In this document: piece by piece, positions 33,290 to 43,754 of the stretch
How positions within the stretch are numbered: the first letter of the stretch is position 1
How the letters are laid out: each line of letters opens with the position of its first letter
Source of the DNA: Cristatella mucedo
Taxonomy: Eukaryota; Bryozoa; Phylactolaemata; Cristatellidae
NCBI GenBank assembly: GCA_009760855.2
Contig: WPIO01000047.1
Location: 532,501-585,000, forward strand
Reading direction: 5' to 3'
DNA: 52,500 nt
Translations under genes and position numbers: made by a program
The notes under the pieces: generated by a model
Databases searched by the model: none
What the model saw: the letters and a program-made list of their open reading frames with translations, nothing else
What the model was told of the DNA's origin: nothing

Positions 33290-33755
33290 ATTTAAAATTT
33301 CACATTTATCCGTTTAGTATTTGTCGAGTTATGGAATTTACATGGCACAAAGTTACTCAGTGAAGGAAGCTGTTTGAAAGTCACAAGTATGTACCTCAAC
33401 AAGTTTGAACATATACCTCATTGTGCCAAGATTCAGCAAGTTGGGGCACAAGTCACGTGTGATGCAGAGATCTTTAAATTTGTTATTTGTAGATGTGTCG
33501 CTTCCGGTTTACTTCTGGGTTTGACTAATTATCTTGTTAGCACAATTATTGTTTTAATAATAATAAGACATTTGATATAGCACCATCAGAGAACTCAACC
33601 TCTTTCATGGCACTTTACAGTTGCTGCAAAGGAAGCAGGATCGAGTGCTTTAAATTCTTTCCATTTACACGGAAATCATCAAACGTAGGATTGCATTTCT
33701 AACATATTTGTCTTTTGAAATGCACCCTAAGCAATTAAAAGATTTTGACCAATTT
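33290..33755 (+). repeat. Unclassified dispersed repeat, copy 2 (split by a LINE)
   Basis: GTACCTCAACAAGTTTGAAC, CAAGTTGGGGCACAAGTCAC, CGGTTTACTTCTGGGTTTGA and AACATATTTGTCTTTTGAAA match copy 1 in order. A minus-strand LINE-A 3' fragment (33,553-33,650) interrupts it. Confidence 0.6.
33553..33650 (-). mobile_element. LINE family A 3' fragment inserted in an unclassified repeat
   Basis: TAATAATAATAAGACATTTG is followed by a hairpin remnant (33,575-33,615) and TTGCTGCAAAGGAAGCAGG. It splits a repeat also present at 2.58-2.90 kb. Confidence 0.75.
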
Positions 33756-34434
33756 CCCCATCACTCGACCTTTATTCCTTAAAGCTACATTTATGCTAGC
33801 TACTCCCTTCAATATATGCTAATGACACGATGCCGACTCGGCGCCGATTTTCCTGTGGTTTTGGCAACTTCGGCATCAGATCTTGGGGGTAGAGCCAAAT
33901 CAGCCGACTGTCAAGAAGTAGAAGCTGCTTCTCCTTTAAGTCTGCTAGTTCTACCAGCCGACCAATCAAAACCTCGGGGTATGCCACATATATCCCAGAC
34001 CAAGCAGCAATCGCTGACTAACTCACGCTTGAGTTTTATCGAGGCGTTCTGCCTAAGTCCGTGAACATGGGATGTTTTGTAGCTGTAGCCGCGGCTTCAC
34101 TCATATCTCCAAAGAAGATGCCGTTCGTTAGTGTGTAGTGTTAGTGTGTAACCAGCACACATTTAACTGTGCACATTTCTTAGCACTATACACTTTCTCA
34201 AAAAATTGTTGTCATATGCATGCCTTCCTATTCTTTTCTCTCGTCCTATACTCGCCTGAAAGGGACTGACTTTAGGGACGATCTCAATTTCTTCGGGTGT
34301 TGACCTGGCGGCTTCCGATGAAGCTTCTGTCTTATCCAGCCTCCTGCATCAGAGCAGGAGGTCGTGGGCAGGACTATGTTGATCTCTGATTTTTCCTAGA
34401 TTGATAGTGTTAAAGCCTTTACTAGGAGGAAAGT

Positions 34435-34440
<6 letters not shown>
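33756..34440. other. Intron 2 sequence, nothing recognised
   Basis: No domain-like ORF and no repeat family identified. A short direct repeat TTAGTGTGTA occurs at 34,128-34,150. Confidence 0.45.

Positions 34441-34442
<2 letters not shown>

Positions 34443-34492
<50 letters not shown>
34443..34492. repeat. TG microsatellite
   Basis: About 50 nt of TG directly next to a SINE family A 3' end. Confidence 0.95.
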
Positions 34493-34498
<6 letters not shown>

Positions 34499-34657
34499 AC
34501 TCATTTTGTATAGCACCCTAAGAGAACTTATTCTGTATTCAGGCGTTTCATATATGCCACCGGGCTCGAACCCTTGACCTTGGCCATGCAATATATTCCT
34601 CTTGGTCTTGGTCTGGGCTAGCACCTTAACCACTGGGCCAAACAGAGTTGGCATCGG
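34493..34657 (-). mobile_element. SINE family A, longer variant
   Basis: Minus strand: CTCTGTTTGGCCCAGTGGTT head, an extra stretch of about 20 nt between the boxes, GTCAAGGGTTCGAGCCC B box and the hairpin tail. It is directly next to a TG microsatellite (34,443-34,492). Confidence 0.8.
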
Positions 34658-36570
34658 CTAGAAAGTCGACAGTGCAAGCACAGTTTTAGCTGCATCACGT
34701 CAGAAGCGCCCTAGCCTGTGCCGCGGAAGCAGAGCCATACACTGCCTCTATGTGCTTACATTGGCTTGTTTTAAATTGTGTCGACCGTCCTGTAGCCATC
34801 GGCATAAACTTCGAGAAATGAGTGTTGTCCAGTCTAAGAAAGTGAGCTGCTTCCCGCGATGGAGAAAAGTGCCATTTTACCAGGCACTAGTCAATTTCGA
34901 CATCTCATTTTACTGAATGTGTAGTGATGGAGCGCTCGGTCTAGCAGAGACAGAGCACTTGTTACAGCAGTGCTGAGTCTGGTCATGGTGGCAACAGAAG
35001 AGGGCTAGCTCCGACGCTGGTTCGGTGTTGCCACCAGGGCTAGGATGTTTAAGACCAAGATAAAAAAGAATGGGACAGCTTGCAGTATGCTAATGCCACA
35101 CGGCCGCTGGCTAAGCCCATATTGAAGGCTGTCGAGGTTTTGTCACGTGGGTTCCGTGCGTTTAGGCCGCCATGCACCAGCAGCCTTAAGTGATGCGGCT
35201 GCGGCTGCGGCTGCTGAGTGGCATCGAATTTATTTTTCACTTTGGTGTAGCTCCCAAGTGCCGGCAAGGGGTTGAGGTGAAGGTCACTTTGCGATTGTGG
35301 TGGCACGAAGCCAGATAAACCTTACGTTGGTCTCCTGGTCCAGCTGGTCTTCTTCTGGTCCAGCTACTTTGCAAACCGATTACTTAGCACCTAGGAAGTG
35401 TTCTAGTGTGCATCGCCGGGCCAGGGCTTCAACTTCAGAATAGGGCACTTCAACTACCTACCTGGCAGCATTGATAGTGTTGCTATCCACTAACCTCTAC
35501 ACTGCTGGTGTGACCCTTGCGGTTGGATCCTTTTAAGACCCTAATCGGACCCTAAAATGAGGCACTGCCATTAACCAGCTGCCCTCCTCTGTGGCTCCAG
35601 GCTGCAGGGCCTCCTGTATTATTTCGACGAATTGGGGTTTATGTAAAGTCTACCATTTGTGTAAGTACCTTCTGATCTTAAATTTAGAGTTGCTGCATAA
35701 TGATGTTATCATTTTCCTGCTGCTGAATGTCTGGCTGTTCCCGACTCGAGTCGCTCTTCTCCCACTGCTGCTGCTGCTGCCTCTTTGCTGCTGGCTCTTA
35801 ACTTAGTTTAGTCTCTAGGGAGCAGTAGATGTGTGGTACTGTGTGAAGGTAGGCCGATAGCTGCACTTGTCAGGCTATTTGTCGATCTATTCAGGTGGGC
35901 ATCAGAAAGGATATCTAGAAATACTGCCATGTATGGCAATGTGCTGGCCGTCACCGTGCATGTTGCCCCATCGGTAAATAAGGCAACGGGGGGGGGGCAG
36001 CTAAGTGAAACATGCGCTCCTTTGTCAGTCTACAAGCTACTGTTTGCTCCTAACTTATGGCTCTCCGCTTCGAATATTTGCTTTTCGCGAGCGACTCTTG
36101 CTGCCTTCTTATCTCTGTGCATTGTCCATTACTTCAATGGGTCGAATCTGGTATCGAGTATGTGCAAAAAGTAGCAGTGCACGAGACGAGCCACTCTCTC
36201 CTCTTCTTTTTCTTGCTCTGTGACCTTAAACATCGAGGCGTCGAGATCTGTGACCAGCTAGCCATACGATCACTTGATCTGTCGCGATCAGCAGCCGCAC
36301 TCACGCTCAGCTTTCTGCATCCAACCTTGTAACTGTTCCATGCGCTCGCTGCTTTTACATTTTGCTCTGTCCACCATGCCAATGACAGGGAATGTGAGCG
36401 CACATGCTCGGAAAGTGCGCCAGAGTGTGCACGCATAGCTTTTGTGGCACATAATAGCAGCGCTGCATGAAATCACTCACGCACCCATTTGCGAGCGCAC
36501 TCATGCGGCTGTGTGAAAATTCACGTATCTAGTGTGAAGAGCTCGGCAATCGGCACGTCGAAGGAGTGGT
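34658..36570. other. Intron 2 sequence, nothing recognised
   Basis: About 1.9 kb without domain-like ORFs. Short GCGGCT repeats (35,192-35,213) and a G run (35,990-35,998) only. Confidence 0.45.
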
Positions 36571-36571
36571 T

Positions 36572-36772
36572 CCGAGAGAGACAGAAAGACAGCTAGACAG
36601 TATGAGAGAGATTGACGGACAGACAGAGAGAGACACAGAAAGACACAGAGACAGAGAGGGACACAGAGAGTCGGGCAGCGAGACAGGCAGCTAGACAGTA
36701 AGAAAGAGAGAGAGGTGAGAGACAGAGACAAGGAGAGAGATGGAGAGAGAGAGAGACAGAGAGAGGTACGTT
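36572..36772 (+). repeat. Purine-rich GAGA/GACAGA tract upstream of exon 3
   Basis: About 200 nt of imperfect GAGA and GACAGA units, ending about 245 nt before exon 3. The GC/AT balance is near even, and ORFs through it are Ser/Leu or Arg/Glu artefacts. Confidence 0.85.
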
Positions 36773-37017
36773 GAGAATCGAAGAGAACGGTTCCAACGTG
36801 CGTGCTACTCGCCAGTAGAGCAGTAGTGCTCGTGACTAGGCGAACCCAGCTTCTCCTCGAATGGAAACATTGCTAGCAGGCGAATGTACTTTTTTTTCGT
36901 ACCTGTCACTGGGCCCTGGCCAGCTGCTGGTAAGCAGTGACGTTTTCCTTATGTCGAACTGCATTTTCCTTCCTTTTCCTTGTGTCGTGCTGAGCGAGGC
37001 TCGCACTCCGCTTTCAG

Positions 37018-37277
37018 TCGACCAGTGGGAGCTGCACACGGACGAGGAGAGCGGGCGCATCTACTACTACAACACGGAGATGAACGAGACGTCGTGGGAG
37101 CCGCCGTCGCTGCAGCTGCCAGCTGCCGCCGAGTCGGCGGCAGTGGGCAGCAGCAGCAGCTTGCCCGACCTCACCCAGCTGCCGTCTGCTCCGGCTGTCG
37201 TCACTGCCAAGCCAGCGGACGTCCGCCTGAGACCTCCGAGTGTCGTGGTGGCAACACGTGCTGCGCCACCACCGCCG
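37018..37277 (+). CDS. ARHGAP27: Exon 3: WW domain 1
   Basis: The acceptor CTTTCAG|TC completes a Leu codon with exon 2, giving LDQWELHTDEESGR followed by IYYYN and TSWEPP. This is a canonical WW domain, with tryptophans at residues 170 and 193, a Tyr triplet and a terminal Pro-Pro. WW domains bind Pro-rich ligands. The rest of the exon (about 198-253) is an Ala/Ser/Pro-rich linker ending in four prolines. The donor is CCG|GTCAGT, phase 0. The exon is GC-rich and ends about 260 nt before a long TCTG/TC tract. Confidence 0.93.
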
Positions 37278-37540
37278 GTCAGTGCTGCTCCAATCGCCAT
37301 TCCTTCCCGGGGGGGGGGAGAGGGAAGGAGTTGGGGTGAGAAGGCAGCCTGTGGTCGTCGTGTGGTCGTCGTGTGGTCGGTACGAGAAATCATAGCACAA
37401 AACAGTTTCGTCTATTCCTACACAAACTTGGCGATCCCTCATCCGCTGGAATTAGGATGTAATTTCCTCGTTGGTGCCAGTCGGGGCGTAGGAATATGGG
37501 GGCGGCCCAGGTCTCTACCCAGCGGTGGGGCGGGGAGGCT

Positions 37541-37739
<199 letters not shown>

Positions 37740-37981
37740 AGCACACACTCAGACCAGCAATGGCTTGAATAAAGTAATTTAAAAAAGTTCATTTGTCATA
37801 AGTTCAACCATGGATATGAGTTTATTACCCTAAAGTATATGGTGTCTATCCGTATGGATATTTCACGCTTTCATTCCATCACGCATCTCATATCTCAGCA
37901 ACTCGATACCTGATGAACATGTAAAGCATGAACACGAACCCAGTTTGGGAGATTGTTCACACGGCAGAGTTTTTCATATGA

Positions 37982-38110
37982 TATGATAATAATAATAATT
38001 TAGAATATTTATAGCAGCATAAAGAACTAAATACTTTTTAGCTACTGTATATATGGCCGGAAGGAAGAATAACAATTGGTTAGTGATCAAATGCCACATT
38101 GTCTGTTCAT
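37982..38110 (-). mobile_element. Decayed LINE 3' relic
   Basis: ATAATAATAATAATTTAGAA, AAAGAACTAAATAC and CAATTGGTTAGTGATCA resemble other minus-strand 3' UTR relics. It lies next to a family-B SINE. Confidence 0.45.
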
Positions 38111-38132
38111 ATGCACACAAAAAGGACAATTC

Positions 38133-38325
38133 TGTGAGCCATGATGGCACACTAGGTGAGGCGGTTGCTTTCACGACCTCAGTCCCGAGGTCGTGGGTTC
38201 GATTCCTGCAGTGGGCGATTCTTTGTCACCACTGCAAGCGGTGGTGATAGCCGTAAAGGCTCTTCTGTCGCTATACAAAAGAGGCTGTTGAATCAGCTAG
38301 GATTTATTTTTTATTTATTTATAAT
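38133..38325 (+). mobile_element. SINE family B, well-preserved copy
   Basis: GTGAGCCATGATGGCACACT head, GTCGTGGGTTCGATTCCTGC containing the consensus pol III B box, body AGCCGTAAAGGCTCTTCTGT and GAGGCTGTTGAATCAGCTAG, then a TTTATTTATTTAT tail. Intron 3. Confidence 0.88.
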
Positions 38326-38334
38326 TCACACGAT

Positions 38335-38932
38335 CGAATCAAATAATAATAATAATAATTCACTTGATAAAGCGCCCTCAGAGAACTCAATCTCTCCCTA
38401 GGCGCTTTACATTTGCTGTAAAGTGAAATGCAATTGAATGGTAAGTAAAATCATGCTTGAAAAACAAACGAAATGAATAATATGGTTAGGGGTGACATGC
38501 ACAGGGTCAGCATGCAAATGTGGTTAGTGGCAGCATGCACAGTGTCAGCACGCATAAGCACATCAAGGACGAATCACAGGGACCCACTAAATGCTGTCCT
38601 AAATAGGTGTGTTTTTAAGTTCCTTTTAAATGTGGTCAGGTCAGGGGATGTTCTGACACGGGTCGGGAGGGAGTTCCAGGCTTTGGGAGCATATGAACTA
38701 AATGCACGGTCTCCAAAGGATTTAAGGTTTGTATGAGGTATTTCTAGACTGTTGGATTCCGAAAAGCAGGTGGTACGATGCTTGGCCTGATGGGGTAGTA
38801 GATCTGATAGGTAGGCTGGAGCCATAGAATGAAGGGACCTAAAAGTGAGCGACAAAACCTTGAAGTCAATCCGTTGCTTGACTGGTAGCCAGTGCAGGTC
38901 GGCAAGAAGTGGAGTAATGTGGCAACTGCCCT
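38335..38932 (-). mobile_element. LINE family A, 5'-truncated 3' copy
   Basis: The (ATT)n tail is at 38,344-38,360, with a perfect two-step hairpin next to it and then the duplicated 3' UTR module. The C-terminal ORF (93 codons, 38,574-38,855) is almost identical to the copy at 49.5-51.0 kb. It breaks off at about 38,932 in intron 3. Confidence 0.9.
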
Positions 38933-39243
38933 GTGAGCAGCAGGTAGGTTGTTAGCTTTTTGTTAAACGTCGTTGAGTCTGGGGATATTTAATGTGTGCA
39001 TCGACTATGCATGCCATGTCGCCAGGTTTTACTCATAAGGGGTGCTGTGACTAGCTGGGAAGGATCTTGCTACGCCTGATCAGTTCACACTACTTAGGTA
39101 TAGCATTAAGATAGAAATGCAAATGATAGATATCGGGGCTCCTAGTAGCGGCAGGCGGTAGCCAGGAGGAGGGGGTCTGCGCTTGCAGCTGTGGCCGCCG
39201 GCAGTGATTACTAGAGCTCGGCTCTTTTTTTTCATGCTTGAAG

Positions 39244-39327
39244 GCTCGCAAGTACAACAAAAATTGGACTGCCACTTTCGACGAAAGTGGGTCGAAAATC
39301 CTTGTCCACATACCAACTGGCGAACGA
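39244..39327 (+). CDS. ARHGAP27: Exon 4: first part of WW domain 2
   Basis: This exon has 28 codons (residues 254-281), phase 0 at both ends. The acceptor lies after a T-rich tract (TTCATGCTTGAAG|GCT) and the donor is CGA|GTAAGT. The peptide has W261, FDESGSK and VHIPTGER. It makes a complete WW-like domain only when joined to exon 5, whose first codon supplies the second Trp at a spacing of 21 residues. The usual Tyr-Tyr is replaced by Leu-Val, so ligand binding may be altered. An alternative acceptor 12 nt downstream (GCAAG|TAC) would keep frame and drop four residues. Confidence 0.86.
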
Positions 39328-39371
39328 GTAAGTCTCTCTGTGGCTGTTGTGAGTGCGCAAGCAAGCGTGAG

Positions 39372-39373
<2 letters not shown>

Positions 39374-39404
<31 letters not shown>
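39374..39404. repeat. TG microsatellite 46 nt after exon 4 donor
   Basis: About 31 nt of TG followed by CGCACGTG-type sequence inside the short intron 4. Confidence 0.93.
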
Positions 39405-39407
<3 letters not shown>

Positions 39408-39646
39408 ACGTGTGCCTGCGCGTGCTTGCGTGTTTGGGTGACTTGGTGGGTAGGTAGGCGGGTGTCTGCACACGCACGTATATGCCTGTGAGTTTAGCTG
39501 CATTAGCTGCAGTGGGTGCGAATGGCTCCCTGTCATAGCCAGCTGGTGTATGAACTTGGCCACTCACGTCAAGCCACAGAGGTGGATCCGACGATTGCGG
39601 GTGCATGCCGGTACCAGCTTGTCTTTCTTACTTTTCCATCTTGTAG

Positions 39647-39745
39647 TGGTACCAGACAGTGGACAGCCAAAGCCGGATGTACTACTACAAAGAGAACAGC
39701 CAGGAATCGTTCTGGGACTTACCGGATACGCTGCCCCCACCGCAG
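39647..39745 (+). CDS. ARHGAP27: Exon 5: shared Trp and WW domain 3
   Basis: This exon has 33 codons (residues 282-314), acceptor CATCTTGTAG|TGG and donor CAG|GTATG, phase 0 at both ends. W282 closes WW2 and opens WW3: W282, SRMYYYKEN, SFW304DLP. The 22-residue Trp spacing, Tyr triplet and DLP end make WW3 canonical. As I recall, vertebrate ARHGAP27 also has overlapping WW2/WW3 units sharing one Trp, which supports this family assignment. Confidence 0.93.
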
Positions 39746-39967
39746 GTATGTGGTCATTGGCAGCACTTGCAGAGCCGGTGTACCCACCAGTGTAGCCGGT
39801 GTACCTGTTCCCCAATTGATTGACTAGCGAGCCTAGCTGGGGGCAGGAGCTGGGCAGCAGTTTGACCTGCTCGGACCTAGGAAGAATCCTCGTGGTCACT
39901 CTCTGCTGCTGGCTCTCGGCCTCTCATCTAACTTGGCGCTGCTTTGTGTTTCCTGTTAGCCGTTCTT

Positions 39968-40140
39968 GGGGAGCATGATGCAGTGATAAGGTGCTCGCAC
40001 TTCACGGCGCAGGTCACAGGTCGTGGGTTCGAGTACGGCAGCGTGCGATCCTGTATTGCCCACTGCAAGCGGAGGTGGTAGCCGCGCGCCATTTAGGCTG
40101 CCATATTTACGAGGCTGTTGAATCAGCTAAGTGTTTTTCT
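39968..40140 (+). mobile_element. SINE family B
   Basis: GGAGCATGATGCAGTGATAA head, GTCGTGGGTTCGAGTACGGC B box, the CACTGCAAGCGGAGGTGGTA body and GAGGCTGTTGAATCAGCTAA end. It lies in intron 5, between WW3 and the linker exon. Confidence 0.85.
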
Positions 40141-40414
40141 ATGGCCTGTCCACAATCAGTTAGGCTACTGCTGCTGGCCAGCGAGCAAGCAGGCAGCGTG
40201 TGGGTGCAATGCAAAGTCATCGTAGCTGCATGCAGCCAAGCATTGCACGGCACGACGACCCGACCATCTGGCTCAGGCTGCTCTCGGCCCGCGCTTTGAG
40301 TAGCTTTGCTGCTTTGTCTGCTGCTTGCTTCAATCCCGACCCTCTGCCATGCTTTTGCACGCACTGCTGCACTTCGGGCACAGCCAGGGAGGTTGCGACC
40401 TGCTGTCGATTTAG

Positions 40415-40765
40415 GGTGTCTCGGTGATGCCAGTCGCAGCTGCTGCAGCTACCACTAACGATCGTGCCACTTCCGGTGCCATTGCTGCTTGCACAACTGC
40501 CACTGCCGCGGGCGACGCAGCAGCAGCTGCCGCTGTTGCTGCTGCCGACGTTATGCTTGCTAATATGGCCACCGCCGCTGCCGATGACGAACCTCGAGAT
40601 GAATGCGATTCGCCGGTTTCCTGCTGTCAGCCGTCCCTGGCAGAAGAGGACTCGGACTCGGACTTGCCCGCCGCTGCCGTAGCGCCGCCGGACGCTCCGG
40701 CTGGCTCTGGTGCAGCTGAGGACGGTGCTCTGGGACGCGGCTTCACGGTGCCGAACACGTACGAA
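40415..40765 (+). CDS. ARHGAP27: Exon 6: Ala-rich, acidic linker between WW and PH domains
   Basis: This exon encodes residues 315-431. The TTTAG at 40410-40414 is the in-frame acceptor I could find at the left end, and the donor is TACGAA|GTAGGT, phase 0. The peptide is Ala/Thr-rich at first (runs of four to six Ala), then acidic (AEEDSDSDLP), and ends FTVPNTYE, which leads directly into the PH domain start in exon 7. It is probably disordered. Support is an open frame of 117 codons, strong codon bias and phase fit on both sides. The left boundary is less certain than the right. Confidence 0.72.
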
Positions 40766-42055
40766 GTAGGTGATGAATCGGTCGCACTCGCCGCTTGGCA
40801 CGGTGCGCCCTGCAGCATGCTCAGTCCGAGTGCATGGCCAGCGCCCGCTGCTCACCTGCCCGCTCGTGGGCCTGCCCACTCGTGGGCTGGCTGGCCTGTT
40901 GCCTCATGGCTTGATTAGCATACGATCTGTCCGTCATCCTTGCTTTCTTTATTGTTTGTTTTACCTGAAGGGCTGCTTCGGGATTCTATTCTTTTGTTAA
41001 GTTGCCTGCAAGGCAGACCATTTTTTGTACCACAGATTTGACCAGTGTGTGTTCGCTTGCGTTCGACTTTTATGCCGACATGCAGTCACGTGCTTCGGAT
41101 GCCTACCTGGCTGCTGCCATGCCTGGGTGGTGAGAGAGACTGTTTTGCTGTTGCGCATCTGTGTTGTTGCTGAGTTATCTTGCTTGATATCAGAATGTTG
41201 ACACAGGTCGTTTGTATGCTCGATTATGGATGCATGGCTTAGCTCATTCACACACCCATGCTTTCTTTACTTGATGTGCCGAGATCCATCATCTCAGGCT
41301 GGTGGCTGACGAAGCAATGGGGCTAGTTCACTCTCTTGGTCATCGTCAATAGCAACCGGCAGGCTGGCTCTTGACATGCGATCTGGCAGGGGATTTACTC
41401 GACTAGCTGCTTGCTAGGTCCCAGTCCAGCGATGTTGTTGCTGTTTGCTCATTCAGGTAGTACATTTGCACGTCTATTGCTGATGTCTGCCGGGTTTTCG
41501 AGCTGCGCATCGACCACAAGAACACGCCGAAATGCCAGAGGGGGCTGCCAGCGCCAAACCAACATCTGTACAGTTGTTACTAATGTAACCGTGCCTTCTC
41601 CTCCTTGAATGGCTGCTGATTTTACTAACCACTTCCCCACATTCTCCCATCAGAACCATAGCTAATTTCTTTAGTCTGGTAGTCAGGAAATCGATGCTAA
41701 CCCCGGCGATTGCTTTGAACTTGTGCGACTGGAATGCACACTCTTGGTGCAATACACATCTAGTTGTTAGCATCCCAATAGTTGATGCCGCTCTCGACAA
41801 TTTGCAGTTACTGAGACCTTGCTGAAGTCGAAACACTTTTTGGCTATCACCAGCTACCTCAGGAGCTCTCTTTTTTTATACTCCGAGATCGTTAAAAAAT
41901 CGAGATCGTTGAAACCTGATCGCGGAGAAGCCATCGTCGGCAGCATCTCTTTCAATTCTGGCCATTCACGGCTTTTGCTAAATAACCAGTTCAATCTCTG
42001 GATCCTCTATCCAGCTAGTGGTTATTTGTTGCGGTGCCGGTGTGTATTGCCCACC
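40766..42055. other. Intron 6 left part, nothing recognised
   Basis: No convincing coding or repeat similarity; 41,860-42,055 may be the decayed 5' part of the LINE that starts to be recognisable at 42,060. Confidence 0.4.
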
Positions 42056-42059
42056 AGGT

Positions 42060-42700
42060 AGCAATCTCAACTTCATCACTGACTTTACTGACTTTCCCTC
42101 AGTTGTCTGCACTAGGAATCGCTCTCTTATCATTTTTTGGTGATTTCAGTATCCATTTTGGTAGCCTTTTTTATCCGATGTGTTCCACCATGCTTGCACT
42201 GTCTGAGTCTCTCTGCTTCCATGCTCACGATCTCGCCCAAGCTCTTATAAAAGCCCAAGCCAATGATCACATTTTCTCCTACTATTGTATCTTATGGCCC
42301 CTATCCTTGCCCCTCTCTGCACGTCTGAGCCAGTGCAGATTTCTTTCTTTCTTGAATTTCTTTCTGTTTCGGCATCCAAAATGACATTGTAGTCAAGAAA
42401 CCTAGAAGTATTTTTACATATATTCTGTCTGCAGCTAACTTGCTTCATCTGCCCTTCTGCTTGATCCTCCTATCGACCAAACTTCCTTTATACCGTGCTA
42501 CAAATCGATGCTAGCCAACATCCTAGATGAATTTGCACCTCTGCCTAAACGGCAGGTCCTCTTTGCCCAGACTTTCGATTTTTGGCTGACATGCAGAAAG
42601 GAAGGATTACGAAACATGACCACCAAAAATGTGGGACTCGTTGTCTTATTGCATGCTACTTGGCATTTGATGATTGTTGTAAGCCGTTTCAATCTATTTT
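42060..42700 (+). mobile_element. Degenerate LINE endonuclease and linker fragment
   Basis: The plus-strand frame shows FFGDFSIHFGS, corresponding to the endonuclease GDFNIHFDN motif, and IKAQANDHIFSYY, corresponding to THTKGHTHDQILSYN. At 42,508 the frame LDEFAPLPKRQVLFAQTF corresponds to the LDKHAP linker. Stops interrupt it. Intron 6. Confidence 0.68.
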
Positions 42701-42796
42701 AGCTATAGCTAAGTCCACATTGTATAGATAGGTTGTCGGACACTCATCAGTTACCCACTGTCGACCTCCATCCTGCCGTCTCACAAGCAAAATATG

Positions 42797-42957
42797 TTAG
42801 CTGATTGAACAGCCTCATATATTTAGCAGCAGAAGGGCCTTAACGGCTATAACCACTGCTTGCAGAGTGCAATAAGGAAGAGGTCGCTACTGCAGGATTC
42901 GAATCCACAGCCTGGGTCATGAAGAGCAAGCACCTTACCCGTGGGCTAAGACCCAGG
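42797..42957 (-). mobile_element. SINE family B
   Basis: Minus strand: GGATTCGAATCCTGCAGTAG B box region, GTGGTTATAGCCGTTAAGGC body and ATGAGGCTGTTCAATCAGCT end. Intron 6. Confidence 0.82.
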
Positions 42958-43754
42958 GGCAAATGCACCGCCCACTAATCCCAGTGGAGGCTTCGCAGGG
43001 CAGTTCTCCAAATTCTTTATTGGTAAACTAGTACGAACTAGGGACTCCACCCCCTCACTGCCCTCCCAGCCGGACTGCAAAACCTCATCGCCCTGCTCGT
43101 CTCTCTCCCCTTTCACTTATGTATTTATTGAACTCGTTGCTAAATTTTTCAGCCAGGTTGAAAAGCCTCAAGTCCTCTTGATCCTGCCGTAGCAGTTCTC
43201 CTTATGATGTGCGTGGACCTGTGCTTACCTACCGCGAGCAATACAACGAACTCAGCCGCAGTCATGCAAAATATCGAATATCAAAATGCATCCAAGAGAA
43301 CAAAATCCACACGCGGTAAATAGGTTTGACAACGCTGAAACCAGTCACGGGGTTTTCGAGGAAGAGGAAGTTCATGATCCTCCAGCAAGATCGGCCAACT
43401 CCTCCTCCTAATAGTAATCAATGTACACTGCTACTAATCAATGTACAGTTCTGCAAATGCCAGCATCTATATGCCCTAAAATACTCCACACTATGGTATA
43501 TAAATATAATTTTATTTACTTGCTATTTATTTCTTATTTGTTATGTATTCGTACACAACTTCAATTCGTTTACCTCTTCATGTCTTGGTTAGAACGTATC
43601 GTAGTAGAACGTATCGATACCATTCTTACTTATGAAAATTCTACTTACGACAGGTTTTCTGGTCCCCATCTATTTCGTGAGTCGGGGGGGGGCTGACTGT
43701 ATTGTAAATATGTCTCGATTTTGGTGAGGTCTCAGCCACTATATACACAGCTGT

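Noticed and set aside
38190-38215. tRNA gene suggested by a consensus pol III B box
   Set aside because: No cloverleaf can be closed, and the same unit recurs with a conserved non-tRNA body, so it is a SINE head.
40217-40879. 220-codon minus-strand ORF opposite exon 6
   Set aside because: It is the antisense shadow of GCN-rich coding sequence, Ser/Gly/Arg-rich with no domain.
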